From positions 1,240,001-1,304,000 of the forward strand of contig JAXLTL010000001.1 of assembly GCA_046330075.1 (NCBI GenBank): DNA of 64,000 nucleotides. Reading direction: 5' to 3'. The notes under the pieces were generated by a model. That model was not told where the DNA came from and did no database searches. It was given only the letters and a program-made list of their open reading frames with translations. Each line of letters opens with the position of its first letter. Position 1 is the stretch's first letter. This DNA comes from JAJTFW01 sp046330075 (GTDB taxonomy: Bacteria; Bacteroidota; Bacteroidia; AKYH767-A; OLB10). Positions 1-8,271 of this stretch are shown one piece after another. A program made the translations under genes and the position numbers.

Positions 1-69
1 CAGGTGATCGACAGCTTTGAAGTTGCCATACGATTTCCCTAGCCCCCGAACTTCAATTATTTTTTCCAT
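1..69 (-). CDS. ABC transporter ATP-binding protein, N-terminal fragment cut by window edge
   Basis: Only the first 23 codons are present. They read MEKIIEVRGLGKSYGNFKAV followed by DHL, the usual opening strands of an ABC ATPase (a beta strand, then the Y-G-x-F aromatic A-loop region that stacks on ATP). The Walker motifs lie outside the window, so the substrate cannot be inferred. The ATG overlaps the stop codon of the upstream glutathione peroxidase gene by one base (TGATG), which suggests translational coupling and a shared transcript. The ABC ATPase identity is fairly sure from the opening pattern; the transporter class is unknown. Confidence 0.7.
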   Translation of the reverse strand, partial: MEKIIEVRGLGKSYGNFKAVDHL

Positions 70-632
70 CAGCCTGTTATACGTGTATCAAACGGATCAA
101 CATTCGCCGAAAGAAAATGCAACAGTTTTCCGTTTTCATCAATTACATACTTACAGAAGTTCCAGGTAGGTTCCTGGTTATTCCAGCCATTTTTTCCGGG
201 ATCGGTGAGCCATTGATAGAGCGGATGCTTCTCTGCACCCGTGACGTGCAGCTTGGCAAACAACGGAAAGCTTACACCGTAACGGGCTTCGCAAAAGGAC
301 TTGATTTCATCCTCTGTTCCCGGCTCCTGCGCCCCAAAATCATTACAAGGAAAACCCAATACTACGATACGATGCCCCAGGTTTCTGTGCAGTTCTTCCA
401 GTTGTGCATACTGAGGCGTATATCCGCATTCAGAGGCCGTATTCACGATCAGCAATCGTTTTCCCTGATAGGCAGTAAGCAGGGTTGGTTTACCCTGAAT
501 GTCTGTCAGGGGGATATCATACACGCATGACATAGGTGGACGGTTTTTAAAATTGGAAGCCGCGTCTTTAGAAACGAATTTCCGAATCAACTGGTATATC
601 GTTCTGCCGATAAAGGCCGGAAGCTTTATCAT
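69..632 (-). CDS. Glutathione peroxidase family thiol peroxidase
   Basis: This 187-aa protein reduces hydroperoxides. It is a Cys rather than Sec type, and such bacterial enzymes usually take electrons from thioredoxin. The catalytic tetrad of the family is visible: Cys69 in NTASECGYTPQY, Gln102 in FPCNDFGAQEPG, and Trp157-Asn158 in PTWNFCKY. Cys96 in FPCN is at the position of the resolving Cys of thioredoxin-dependent members. The first Gln of the usual CNQFG motif is Asp here. The first 33 residues are an extra basic, hydrophobic segment (IKLPAFIGRTIYQLIRKFV) before the usual family start; Met34 could be an alternative start giving a standard length of 154 aa. A promoter lies just upstream of the long start, which favours the longer form. 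The gene is coupled to the ABC ATPase downstream. Confidence 0.93.
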   Translation of the reverse strand: MIKLPAFIGRTIYQLIRKFVSKDAASNFKNRPPMSCVYDIPLTDIQGKPTLLTAYQGKRLLIVNTASECGYTPQYAQLEELHRNLGHRIVVLGFPCNDFGAQEPGTEDEIKSFCEARYGVSFPLFAKLHVTGAEKHPLYQWLTDPGKNGWNNQEPTWNFCKYVIDENGKLLHFLSANVDPFDTRITG

Positions 633-642
633 AATATATCAA

Positions 643-674
643 CAAACTTACCGGATAAATGTTATGTTATCAAA
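643..674 (-). promoter_or_regulatory. Bacteroidota-type promoter for the glutathione peroxidase gene
   Basis: On the minus strand a TTTG (-33 element, 671-674) is followed after 20 bp by TAAGTTTG (643-650), an exact match to the -7 consensus TAnnTTTG of the primary sigma factor in Bacteroidota. The leader to the ATG at 632 would be only a few bases. Confidence 0.6.
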
Positions 675-675
675 T

Positions 676-702
676 AAAAAAGCCCGGTAAACCGGGCTCT
701 TT
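676..702 (-). terminator. Rho-independent terminator after the C1 peptidase gene
   Basis: A hairpin with stem AGCCCGG/CCGGGCT (681-687 with 692-698) and loop TAAA is followed on the minus strand by a run of six T. It lies directly after the peptidase stop codon and ends the ettA-hisS-hutH-peptidase transcription unit. Confidence 0.8.
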
Positions 703-704
703 AT

Positions 705-1955
705 CTATGCTTTAAATTTTTTCAGGATCTCCTTCACCATGTCTTTATGGATCAGGATACCCATCATTTTGAGCTTCACATAATCTTCGTGCATAAAATA
801 GAAACCGAAGTTCTTACTGTCTTTTCCGCAATTCCTTGAACCGGAACCGGAATCCTTTACCAGATACCAGTCTTTTCCGTCTTTTTCAAGGTATCCTACC
901 AGATGCATGCCATGATCATCGGTAGTGGATCCATTGTTGAAGCGCAGCTGACGCGCACTTTCATCGATATATTCTGATGGAATATCAAAAGTGGGTACAA
1001 AGGCGATCTGATTCCAGGGATCAAATCCAGGCTCAGAAACATCACCACCTATCATAAAGGTATAACCATTACGGATAGCCGACTTTACAATCGCCATGTA
1101 ATCATCGAGCGGAATGTTGTAATACGTACTGTCATGCCACCAGTTATCCGGCACTTCATACTCTACTTTGGTCCAGTAGGGTTTACTCATGATTGAAGTG
1201 ACATCAACATAATCATCCATGTTCAGTTTCAATACATCTGTGAGGTATTGCTTTGGAGTCATCTCCTTTCCGTTCACTTTCACTTTTACAGGTGGTTCAC
1301 CCATATAGTGATTCATGATGGACTTAATGGTTGAAATTACCTCTTCTTCGTTCCAGGCATTCATCGCCTTCACACTCTGCAGATATGCTCTCATCTCAGC
1401 AATCATCGGCTCATGATTGTGAAATGGCTGTCCGGGTAACAATCCGGTGTAGTCTTCCAGTGGCACAGCACCATACGTCTTGTAGATCCGGGTAACCGCA
1501 TTGCCTTCAGAACCTTCATCGAAATGCGATGCACCGCGATGCTGAACAAAGCCTCTTGCCTTTTCAACATATTCCCAATAGGCGGTATACATCTGCGATA
1601 TTTTCACCGGTTGTTTCGTAATACGATACACTTCTGTTTCAAAGTACGAAGTGGTACTGAACGACCAGCAAGTACCTGTATTTCCCTGGGAGATCGGTGT
1701 GTTTTTCCACCACGTCGTAAATTCTTCAACCGATTTCGGATAATAAGAAAGCTTCGACACATCAGCCTTGAAAATCGGCTTCTTTGCTTCGGGAGCTTTC
1801 TGCTTCTCGAATTTCTCAATACCGGTCATGATGTCTTTATCGAAATAACCGGGCTTGTAAGGGCGGGCTTCGAGCGCATCCTTACGTGGTGTCTGGCCAA
1901 AGCCATTGAGCACTGATGTTGCGATTAACAGCGCAACAATTCCAATCTTTTTCAT
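705..1955 (-). CDS. C1-family (bleomycin hydrolase/aminopeptidase C-like) cysteine peptidase, secreted
   Basis: This 416-aa protein has a signal peptide (residues 1-20, hydrophobic IGIVALLIATSVLNGFG) and then a papain-fold domain of the bleomycin hydrolase branch. The oxyanion Gln90 and nucleophile Cys96 are seen in ISQGNTGTCWSFS, and the His351 of GMHLVGY follows a DDH element. The third catalytic residue, Asn in an NSW-type motif in classical members, is Asp368 here (LVKDSGSGSR), so the triad is Cys-His-Asp on paper. Its predicted export sets it apart from cytosolic PepC. It starts 3 bp after the hutH stop and is the last gene of the operon. A role in degrading peptides for amino-acid use beside histidine ammonia-lyase is plausible but is inference. 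Confidence 0.85.
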   Translation of the reverse strand: MKKIGIVALLIATSVLNGFGQTPRKDALEARPYKPGYFDKDIMTGIEKFEKQKAPEAKKPIFKADVSKLSYYPKSVEEFTTWWKNTPISQGNTGTCWSFSTTSYFETEVYRITKQPVKISQMYTAYWEYVEKARGFVQHRGASHFDEGSEGNAVTRIYKTYGAVPLEDYTGLLPGQPFHNHEPMIAEMRAYLQSVKAMNAWNEEEVISTIKSIMNHYMGEPPVKVKVNGKEMTPKQYLTDVLKLNMDDYVDVTSIMSKPYWTKVEYEVPDNWWHDSTYYNIPLDDYMAIVKSAIRNGYTFMIGGDVSEPGFDPWNQIAFVPTFDIPSEYIDESARQLRFNNGSTTDDHGMHLVGYLEKDGKDWYLVKDSGSGSRNCGKDSKNFGFYFMHEDYVKLKMMGILIHKDMVKEILKKFKA

Positions 1956-1958
1956 TGG

Positions 1959-3455
1959 TTATGGAGTGATGTTTTGAAGGTTATAGGTTCTGATGAATTC
2001 AACACTGTGTTGAATGTCGGGATACAAGATACGATCTTTATCGACAAACGGGACTACCTTTCTGTATTCGTCTAACAATGACTCCAATACAGGAGATGTT
2101 TTAGCCGGGCGGCGGAACTCCATGGCCTGTGCCGCATTGAATAATTCGATGGCCAGTATCCGCTCCAGATTGAGAACAACCCGACGGAGTTTAGTGGCAG
2201 CATTGGATCCCATACTCACATGGTCTTCCTGTCCGTTGGAGGAGACAATAGAGTCGATGGAAGCTGGTGTACAGAGTTGTTTGTTCTGGCTTACAATGGA
2301 TGCTGCTGTATATTGTGGAATCATGAAGCCGGAGTCGAGTCCGGGATTAGCTACCAGGAATGCTGGCAAACCGCGCAGGCCACTGATGAGCTGATAGGTC
2401 CTGCGTTCGCTGATATTACCGAGCTCAGCCAGGGCAATCGCAAGATAGTCCAGTGGCAAGGCAAGCGGTTGTCCATGGAAGTTGCCGGCAGAAATGATGA
2501 GGTCTTCATCCGGGAAAACAGTTGGATTGTCGGTCACCGCATTGATCTCGGTAAAAAAAGTCTGTGCTACATAGTTAATCGCATCTTTGCTGGCACCATG
2601 TACTTGTGGTATGCATCGGAAAGCATACGGATCCTGCACATGTTTCTTGGGCCGGGAAATCAACTCACTTCCTTTGAGCAATTCACGGAAACGAAGCGCG
2701 GTATTGATTTGTCCGGCATGAGGACGAATCTGATGAATAAGATGATGAAACGGTTCGATCCGGCCATCGTAACCTTCAAGTGAAAGTGCACCGATTACGT
2801 CGGCCAGTTTCTCCAATCGCATGGCCTGAAGGATGCACCATGTACCATACGCATTCATGAACTGTGTTCCATTGAGCAAAGCCAGGCCCTCCTTCGACTT
2901 GAGTGCAACCGGCTTCAATCCGAATTTCTCCAAGGCCCGGGCAGCGGGAAATTTTTCGCCATTGATACGTACTTCCCCCATTCCAATCAGGGGCAGACAC
3001 AGATGCGCCAGCGGTGCGAGGTCACCGGAAGCACCGAGTGAACCTTGCTCGTACACCACCGGAATTATGCCGTAGTTGAAGAAATCTGCAAGCAACTGTA
3101 CTGTTTCGACTTGTACGCCACTATTGCCATAGCTGAGACCCTGAACCTTCAGGAACAGCATCAGACGAACAATCTCCTCGGGTACTTCATCGCCTGTACC
3201 ACAGGCATGTGACATCATCAGATTTACCTGAAGCTGTCCGAGATCCTTTTCAGAGATCGACTTATCATACAGTGCACCGAAGCCGGTATTGATGCCATAA
3301 TAAGCAGTCTTACCGTCGAGTTTCTGATCAAGATAGTTGCGGCACTTTTGAATCAGTTTTACCGATTCATCACTAAGGACAATCCTGGCGCCGGGCTGCA
3401 TCACCTGTTGCAAATCTCCGAAGGTGATGTGACGCGAGCTGATCGTATGTTCCAT
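1959..3455 (-). CDS. hutH: Histidine ammonia-lyase
   Basis: This 498-aa protein deaminates L-histidine to trans-urocanate, the first step of histidine degradation. The Ala142-Ser143-Gly144 tripeptide that cyclises into the MIO electrophile is present in GSLGASGDLAPLAHL, and the catalytic Tyr53 region reads YYGINTGFG. Length and the C-terminal helical bundle fit HutH rather than the longer phenylalanine ammonia-lyases. The gene lies 6 bp after hisS on the same transcript. The other hut genes (hutU, hutI) are not in this window, and the arginase-family gene at 28255-29334 is far away. Confidence 0.95.
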   Translation of the reverse strand: MEHTISSRHITFGDLQQVMQPGARIVLSDESVKLIQKCRNYLDQKLDGKTAYYGINTGFGALYDKSISEKDLGQLQVNLMMSHACGTGDEVPEEIVRLMLFLKVQGLSYGNSGVQVETVQLLADFFNYGIIPVVYEQGSLGASGDLAPLAHLCLPLIGMGEVRINGEKFPAARALEKFGLKPVALKSKEGLALLNGTQFMNAYGTWCILQAMRLEKLADVIGALSLEGYDGRIEPFHHLIHQIRPHAGQINTALRFRELLKGSELISRPKKHVQDPYAFRCIPQVHGASKDAINYVAQTFFTEINAVTDNPTVFPDEDLIISAGNFHGQPLALPLDYLAIALAELGNISERRTYQLISGLRGLPAFLVANPGLDSGFMIPQYTAASIVSQNKQLCTPASIDSIVSSNGQEDHVSMGSNAATKLRRVVLNLERILAIELFNAAQAMEFRRPAKTSPVLESLLDEYRKVVPFVDKDRILYPDIQHSVEFIRTYNLQNITP

Positions 3456-3461
3456 AATAGA

Positions 3462-4829
3462 TTATTTGAGGTGATTAAGAAAAGTATCGGCCGACATCGT
3501 TTCCTGTGTGCCGGCCTGCATATTTTTCAATACGACATTACCTGCAGTTCTTTCTTCAGAGCCTGCAACTATGACGAAAGGGATTTTTCTGGCATCTGCA
3601 TACGAAAACTGCTTTTTGAGTTTGGCAGCATCCGGATACAGTTCAGCATTGATTCCGGCCTTGCGGGCTTTATCCACCAGCTGAAGTGCGTAAGGCAAAT
3701 CCTCTCCGCCAAAATTCACAACGAGCAACTTTGTTGATACTGCACCGGCTTCGGGATATAGCTTCGCTTCTTCCAATACATCACAAATCCGGTCAGCACC
3801 AAAGGAGATGCCTACTCCCGACATATTCGGCAATCCGAATATTCCGGTAAGATCATCATAACGACCACCACCGCAGATACTGGAAGTAAACGACGACCTC
3901 GGATCATCCACCTTCACTTCGAAGATGGCGCCGGTGTAATAATTCAGACCGCGGGCGAGTGTGATATCGAGTTCATAACGGATATGCGTAAACGAAAATT
4001 CTTTTGCGTAGCTAAACAGCTCTTCCACTTCCGCGATTCCCTTCATGCCTGTTTCGGAATCCGCGAGGATTCCCTTGAGCAGATTCAGTTTAGCGGCGCT
4101 GTCGCCTTGAAATTCAAGCAATGGCTGTAATCCATCAATGGCCTTTTGAGACACCCCCTTCTCCCGCAGTTCCTCCTTCACTTTTTCCACGCCGATTTTA
4201 TCGAGTTTATCGATAGCAACGGTGATGTCAATGATGCGCTCAGCTTCTCCAAGGACTTCGGCGATGCCGGATAAAATTTTACGGTTATTGATCAATACTT
4301 TCACCTGCAGATCAAGAGCGGTAAACACATCTTCCAGCAACTGCATCAGCTCCAGTTCACACAGAAGGGAATCCGTACCGATGATATCTGCATCGCATTG
4401 GTAAAATTCCCGATAACGGCCTTTCTGCGGACGATCTGCTCTCCATACCGGCTGAATCTGGTAGCGACGGAACGGAAAAGTAATTTCGTTCTGATGCATC
4501 ACCACAAACCGGGCGAAGGGCACCGTAAGATCGTAACGCAAGGCTTTTTCGGAGATCTGTGCTGTTAGTTTCCTGCTATCTTTTGCAGACAACAAATTAC
4601 CATCCGCCTTCTCCAGAAAATCGCCCGAATTAAGAATTTTAAAAATCAGTTTATCCCCTTCTTCGCCATACTTCCCCATCAACGTACTCAGGTTTTCCAT
4701 CGAGGGTGTCTCCAGCGGGAGATACCCGAACTTCTGAAATCCTGCACGTACGGTGTCGAAGAAATAATTTCTCCGGAGCATATCTTCCGGACCGAAGTCG
4801 CGGGTGCCCTTGGGTATGGATGGTTTCAT
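3462..4829 (-). CDS. hisS: Histidyl-tRNA synthetase
   Basis: This 455-aa class II aminoacyl-tRNA synthetase charges tRNA-His. Visible family motifs are the N-terminal PKGTRDFGPEDM, motif 2 with FRRYQIQPVWRADRPQKGR and REFYQCDADIIG, the histidine-specific boxes LARGLNYYTGAIFE and GGGRYDDLTGIFG, motif 3 in GVGISFGADRI, and a C-terminal anticodon-binding domain (about residues 360-455). The start is firm because PKGTRDF is the normal N-terminus. The ATG overlaps the stop of the TOPRIM gene by 4 bp (ATGA), so translation of this essential enzyme may be coupled to a gene that looks foreign. Confidence 0.97.
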   Translation of the reverse strand: MKPSIPKGTRDFGPEDMLRRNYFFDTVRAGFQKFGYLPLETPSMENLSTLMGKYGEEGDKLIFKILNSGDFLEKADGNLLSAKDSRKLTAQISEKALRYDLTVPFARFVVMHQNEITFPFRRYQIQPVWRADRPQKGRYREFYQCDADIIGTDSLLCELELMQLLEDVFTALDLQVKVLINNRKILSGIAEVLGEAERIIDITVAIDKLDKIGVEKVKEELREKGVSQKAIDGLQPLLEFQGDSAAKLNLLKGILADSETGMKGIAEVEELFSYAKEFSFTHIRYELDITLARGLNYYTGAIFEVKVDDPRSSFTSSICGGGRYDDLTGIFGLPNMSGVGISFGADRICDVLEEAKLYPEAGAVSTKLLVVNFGGEDLPYALQLVDKARKAGINAELYPDAAKLKKQFSYADARKIPFVIVAGSEERTAGNVVLKNMQAGTQETMSADTFLNHLK

Positions 4830-5404
4830 CTACCTTCAAGTAAATTTAAAATTTCATTCTTAAGATCAACGACCGATTCATGAGTTAAATCAAAAAATTT
4901 TGAATACTTAAAATTACTATTCGTAACGTTTAGAAATTTATCCTTTGAATTAGCCTCATTAGCATTCAACATTAACATCATAAACACATAAAACTGATCT
5001 TTCGAAATCAAGTTATTCGCATTTAGCTCATCTATGCCACTTACACAACCCTTTAAGCTTTCCCAGCATTGACTAAATTCACTCCACTTATTCTGAACTG
5101 TACTACTAAGAAGTTCCTCCAAATTTCTTCTAATGAACACAACTCCAAATGGAAGCCCCTGAAGTTCATCAGCAATCTCTTTTCTTCGCTGAGTTTCCTG
5201 ATCATCATCAATGTCGATAATAATAATATTAAATCCCTCTTGAGAATTTTGTATCATTAAAGACTTTTGATTATGAAAATCCGAAATCGATTTCCCGTCC
5301 AGAACAACAAAATCAGCTTTCTCTAATTGGAGATCAGGAAAAAGTTCTATAATCAGTGGGATGTCAGTCTTCCCTTCAACAACAATTTTCAAATTCTGTC
5401 CCAT
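4826..5404 (-). CDS. Small TOPRIM-fold protein (DUF3226/OLD-nuclease-like), partner of the adjacent AAA ATPase
   Basis: This 192-aa protein carries the two TOPRIM signatures: Glu10 in KIVVEGKTDIPLI and the D-x-D pair Asp64/Asp66 in IIIIDIDDDQET, the positions that bind Mg2+ in OLD nucleases, topoisomerases and DnaG primases. The rest (for example FIRRNLEELL near residue 90 and the end KFFDLTHESVVDLKNEIL) has the order of elements I associate with DUF3226-type stand-alone TOPRIM proteins. It starts 3 bp after the ATPase gene and overlaps hisS by 4 bp. Base composition is markedly AT-rich compared with hisS and ettA, which suggests recent acquisition. The nuclease activity is inferred from the fold only; an inactive sensor role is possible. 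Confidence 0.7.
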   Translation of the reverse strand: MGQNLKIVVEGKTDIPLIIELFPDLQLEKADFVVLDGKSISDFHNQKSLMIQNSQEGFNIIIIDIDDDQETQRRKEIADELQGLPFGVVFIRRNLEELLSSTVQNKWSEFSQCWESLKGCVSGIDELNANNLISKDQFYVFMMLMLNANEANSKDKFLNVTNSNFKYSKFFDLTHESVVDLKNEILNLLEGR

Positions 5405-5407
5405 AAC

Positions 5408-6472
5408 TTATCTAAACTCATTACCAAGCTCTATCGCCAAATCCAGCTCTTCAAAATTGTAAATCACAGCAAATGGATTCCCTTTATTGTTAAGCCTAAA
5501 ATTAAGAACCTGAAAATCATCCTTAAGCTCAGGATTTAACTTCAAATAATCAACTAATGATGATATACATTCCTTACTATGAGTTGTAGCAAAAATCTGA
5601 TTATTGAACCTTTTTGCTGTATTAAAGAACATAGGCCAGAACTTTTTCAAATTACGATAGTAAATCCCATTATCAATTTCATCAATAAAGAGTGGACATT
5701 CTTTGTCAAAATACATCTCCAAATAATACCTCAGCACTTTTACGAAACCATCACCCATATCAGACAAAGACAAGTTTTTACAACCATCACGCATATCAAC
5801 CAATATTTCCGGCCTATCTTTCTCGCGAGACAAAACTCTAAATGCCTCAAAGTCAGCAAACACATTTCTAATATCTTCTTCAAGAACCTTGTAATTCGAA
5901 TTAGTATCTAAAATAAAACGTGAATAATAAGTAACTAGATCGTTAGAAAAACTAAAACCTGAATGAATAAAGGGGATATACCCTCCTCTCCTTACGTACT
6001 TTGATAACAATTCAATATTACTTCCATTAACTGAATAAACATCATAATCGGTTGCGTCAAAAACACTCTCTTTTGACGAAACTACTTTCTCAAATGCTTT
6101 TTCGGTTAACAATTTATTTTGAAGTTCTTCATTATTCAACAGCTCATTATAATTATACTTTCGGATATTGATTTTAGAACGCACCCCATTATAATCTATT
6201 TTTTCAATATCAAAACACCTTATTTCATTGAATTTTGAATAATATGAATCAAATCCGACTGAATTCTCAGGCATTTTTTGCCGATAAGCAGAAATCTGGG
6301 TCAATGCTGCTGCTGTTTTATAAAAGTCTTCCGAAACAACTGCCGCTTCTAAGAAGGAGGATTTACCCACATTATTATCCCCAACAATAAAATTAAACTT
6401 CTTCAAGTTTTTCAATTCGAAATCCTTGAACCCTTTAAAATTATTAATAGAAATATCTCTGAACTTTTTCAT
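5408..6472 (-). CDS. OLD/AAA_15-type ABC-like ATPase, partner of the TOPRIM protein
   Basis: This 354-aa protein opens with the SMC/RecF-like strand ISINNFKGFKDFEL, then Walker A GDNNVGKSS (residues 31-39), an ABC signature LSLSDMGDGF (234-243), Walker B LFIDEID (261-267, with Glu265) and an H-loop TTHS (His298). That order defines the OLD/RecF/AAA_15 class of ATPases. The C-terminal YNFEELDLAIELG is typical of stand-alone ATPases paired with small TOPRIM proteins. It starts 4 bp after ettA and ends 3 bp before the TOPRIM gene. Like its partner it is AT-rich. Two-gene AAA plus TOPRIM pairs include known anti-phage systems (PARIS is the best-known example), but the TOPRIM partner here does not obviously match the PARIS AriB family. 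Confidence 0.8.
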   Translation of the reverse strand: MKKFRDISINNFKGFKDFELKNLKKFNFIVGDNNVGKSSFLEAAVVSEDFYKTAAALTQISAYRQKMPENSVGFDSYYSKFNEIRCFDIEKIDYNGVRSKINIRKYNYNELLNNEELQNKLLTEKAFEKVVSSKESVFDATDYDVYSVNGSNIELLSKYVRRGGYIPFIHSGFSFSNDLVTYYSRFILDTNSNYKVLEEDIRNVFADFEAFRVLSREKDRPEILVDMRDGCKNLSLSDMGDGFVKVLRYYLEMYFDKECPLFIDEIDNGIYYRNLKKFWPMFFNTAKRFNNQIFATTHSKECISSLVDYLKLNPELKDDFQVLNFRLNNKGNPFAVIYNFEELDLAIELGNEFR

Positions 6473-6476
6473 TTGT

Positions 6477-8153
6477 CTAATTTACTAATTTTTTATATCG
6501 ATACCGTTTCGGCTCCACATTTCCGAGACGTTTTTTCTTGGCTTCTTCGTATTCGGAGTAACCTCCTTCGAAGAAATACACCTGCGAATCGCCTTCAAAT
6601 GCGAGGATATGGGTACAAACACGGTCGAGGAACCAGCGGTCGTGGGAGATGATTACTGCGCAGCCGGCGTAGTTCTCAATCGCTTCTTCCAGTGCACGCA
6701 GTGTATTCACGTCGATATCGTTGGTCGGTTCGTCAAGGAGTAAGACGTTGGAACCGGTTTTCAGGGTCATCGCCAGATGCACACGGTTTCTTTCTCCACC
6801 GGACAACACGCCTACCTTCTTACCCTGATCTGCACCACTAAAGTTGAACCTGGAAATGTAAGCGCGTGCATTTACGCTTTTGTTGCCAATCATGATATTT
6901 TCTGCACCGCCACCGATTACTTCAAACACTGTTTTCTCCGGCAGCAGGTCTTTGTGACTCTGATCCACATAACCGATCTGTACCGTTTCTCCAATAGCAA
7001 TGGTTCCGCTGTCGGCTTGTTCTGCTCCCATGATCATGCGGAACAAGGTGGTTTTACCAACACCGTTTGGTCCGATAATACCCACGACACCGGCTTGTGG
7101 AAGTTTGAATGAAAGATCTTCAATCAGCAAGCGATCTCCGAAGCCCTTGTTCACGTGTTCGAAGTCGATCACATTCGTACCCAAACGTGGTCCGGGAGGA
7201 ATGAACAGCTCCAGGCGCTCTTCCTTCTCCTTCGTTTCTTCATTCACCATCTTATCGTAAGCTGCGAGACGCGCTTTTGACTTGGCGTGACGTGCTTTGG
7301 GCGACATGCGCACCCACTCCAACTCGCGTTCGAGGGTTTTCTTGCGTTTACTCTCCGTCTTTTCTTCCTGTTCCAGACGTTTCGACTTCTGCTCCAGCCA
7401 GCTGCTATAGTTACCCTGCCATGGAATTCCTTCGCCACGGTCGAGTTCAAGAATCCAGCCGGCTACGTTGTCAAGGAAATAACGGTCGTGGGTTACCGCA
7501 ATTACGGTTCCTTTATACTGTTGCAGGTGATGTTCCAGCCACTCCACGCTTTCCGCATCGAGGTGGTTGGTGGGCTCGTCGAGGAGGAGAATCTCCGGCT
7601 CCTGCAGCAGCAAACGGCAAAGTGCCAGACGACGGCGTTCACCGCCGGAGAGAATATTCACCGGTGTTTCCGGATCAGCGCAACGGAGGGCATCCATTGC
7701 CACTTCGATTTTGTTATCGAGTTCCCACGCACCGGCGGCATCGATTTTATCCATCAGCTCCGCCTGACGCTCGATGAGTTTGTTCATGGCATCATCGTCG
7801 AGTGGTTCACCGAGTTTATTATTTACATCTTCGTATTCTTTGAGCAGATCTACTGTTTCCTGCACACCTTCCATTACGATTTCACGTGCAGTTTTGGACT
7901 CATCCAGTTCCGGCTCCTGTGGAAGATAACCTACACGATAGCCCGGCGAAAACACCACTTCACCCTGGAATGATTTCTCTAGTCCGGCAATAATTTTGAG
8001 CAATGTTGATTTACCGGAACCGTTCAAACCCAGGATACCGATTTTAGCTCCATAGAAAAAGCTCAGGTAAATATTCTTAAGTACTTGTTTCTGTGGTGGA
8101 TAGATCTTACTTACCCCCACCATCGAAAAGATAATTTTGCGATCGTCAGACAT
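6477..8153 (-). CDS. ettA: ABC-F protein, energy-dependent translational throttle EttA
   Basis: This 558-aa soluble protein has two ABC ATPase domains and no membrane segments. Domain 1 has Walker A GLNGSGKS, signature LSGGERRRLALCRLLL and Walker B with LLLDEPTNHLDAES; domain 2 has GPNGVGKTT, LSGGERNRVHLAM and DEPTNDIDVNTL. The length is almost that of E. coli EttA (555 aa), and the EttA-type linker with charged helices (residues about 250-300) and the arm region after the first Walker A are present. EttA binds the ribosomal E site and gates early elongation according to ATP/ADP ratio. It is the first gene of the operon that continues through the AAA/TOPRIM pair to hisS and hutH. Confidence 0.93.
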   Translation of the reverse strand: MSDDRKIIFSMVGVSKIYPPQKQVLKNIYLSFFYGAKIGILGLNGSGKSTLLKIIAGLEKSFQGEVVFSPGYRVGYLPQEPELDESKTAREIVMEGVQETVDLLKEYEDVNNKLGEPLDDDAMNKLIERQAELMDKIDAAGAWELDNKIEVAMDALRCADPETPVNILSGGERRRLALCRLLLQEPEILLLDEPTNHLDAESVEWLEHHLQQYKGTVIAVTHDRYFLDNVAGWILELDRGEGIPWQGNYSSWLEQKSKRLEQEEKTESKRKKTLERELEWVRMSPKARHAKSKARLAAYDKMVNEETKEKEERLELFIPPGPRLGTNVIDFEHVNKGFGDRLLIEDLSFKLPQAGVVGIIGPNGVGKTTLFRMIMGAEQADSGTIAIGETVQIGYVDQSHKDLLPEKTVFEVIGGGAENIMIGNKSVNARAYISRFNFSGADQGKKVGVLSGGERNRVHLAMTLKTGSNVLLLDEPTNDIDVNTLRALEEAIENYAGCAVIISHDRWFLDRVCTHILAFEGDSQVYFFEGGYSEYEEAKKKRLGNVEPKRYRYKKLVN

Positions 8154-8212
8154 GTCTAAGTGATTGATTAATGTAACTTTATACCCTCCTCTACTGTAAG
8201 AGGAAAGGACTG

Positions 8213-8243
8213 CAAAGGTACCCCTTTCCCCCCAACCTCAAAA
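8213..8243 (-). promoter_or_regulatory. Promoter of the ettA-hisS-hutH operon
   Basis: On the minus strand TTTTG (8239-8243) is followed after 18 bp by TACCTTTG (8213-8220), a perfect -33/-7 pair of Bacteroidota type. The transcript would have a leader of about 50 nt before the ettA ATG, with a small TCCTCT/AGAGGA inverted repeat in it. Confidence 0.7.
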
Positions 8244-8271
8244 CGAAAAACACACGACAAAACAGAGAAAA

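Noticed and set aside
117..530. Plus-strand frame opposite the glutathione peroxidase
   Set aside because: It is the antisense of a confident gene and shows no domain or promoter of its own.
4826..6472. Assigning the AAA/TOPRIM pair to PARIS or Gabija by name
   Set aside because: The architecture is similar, but the TOPRIM partner is small and DUF3226-like, and I cannot run a profile search. I keep it as an unassigned candidate.
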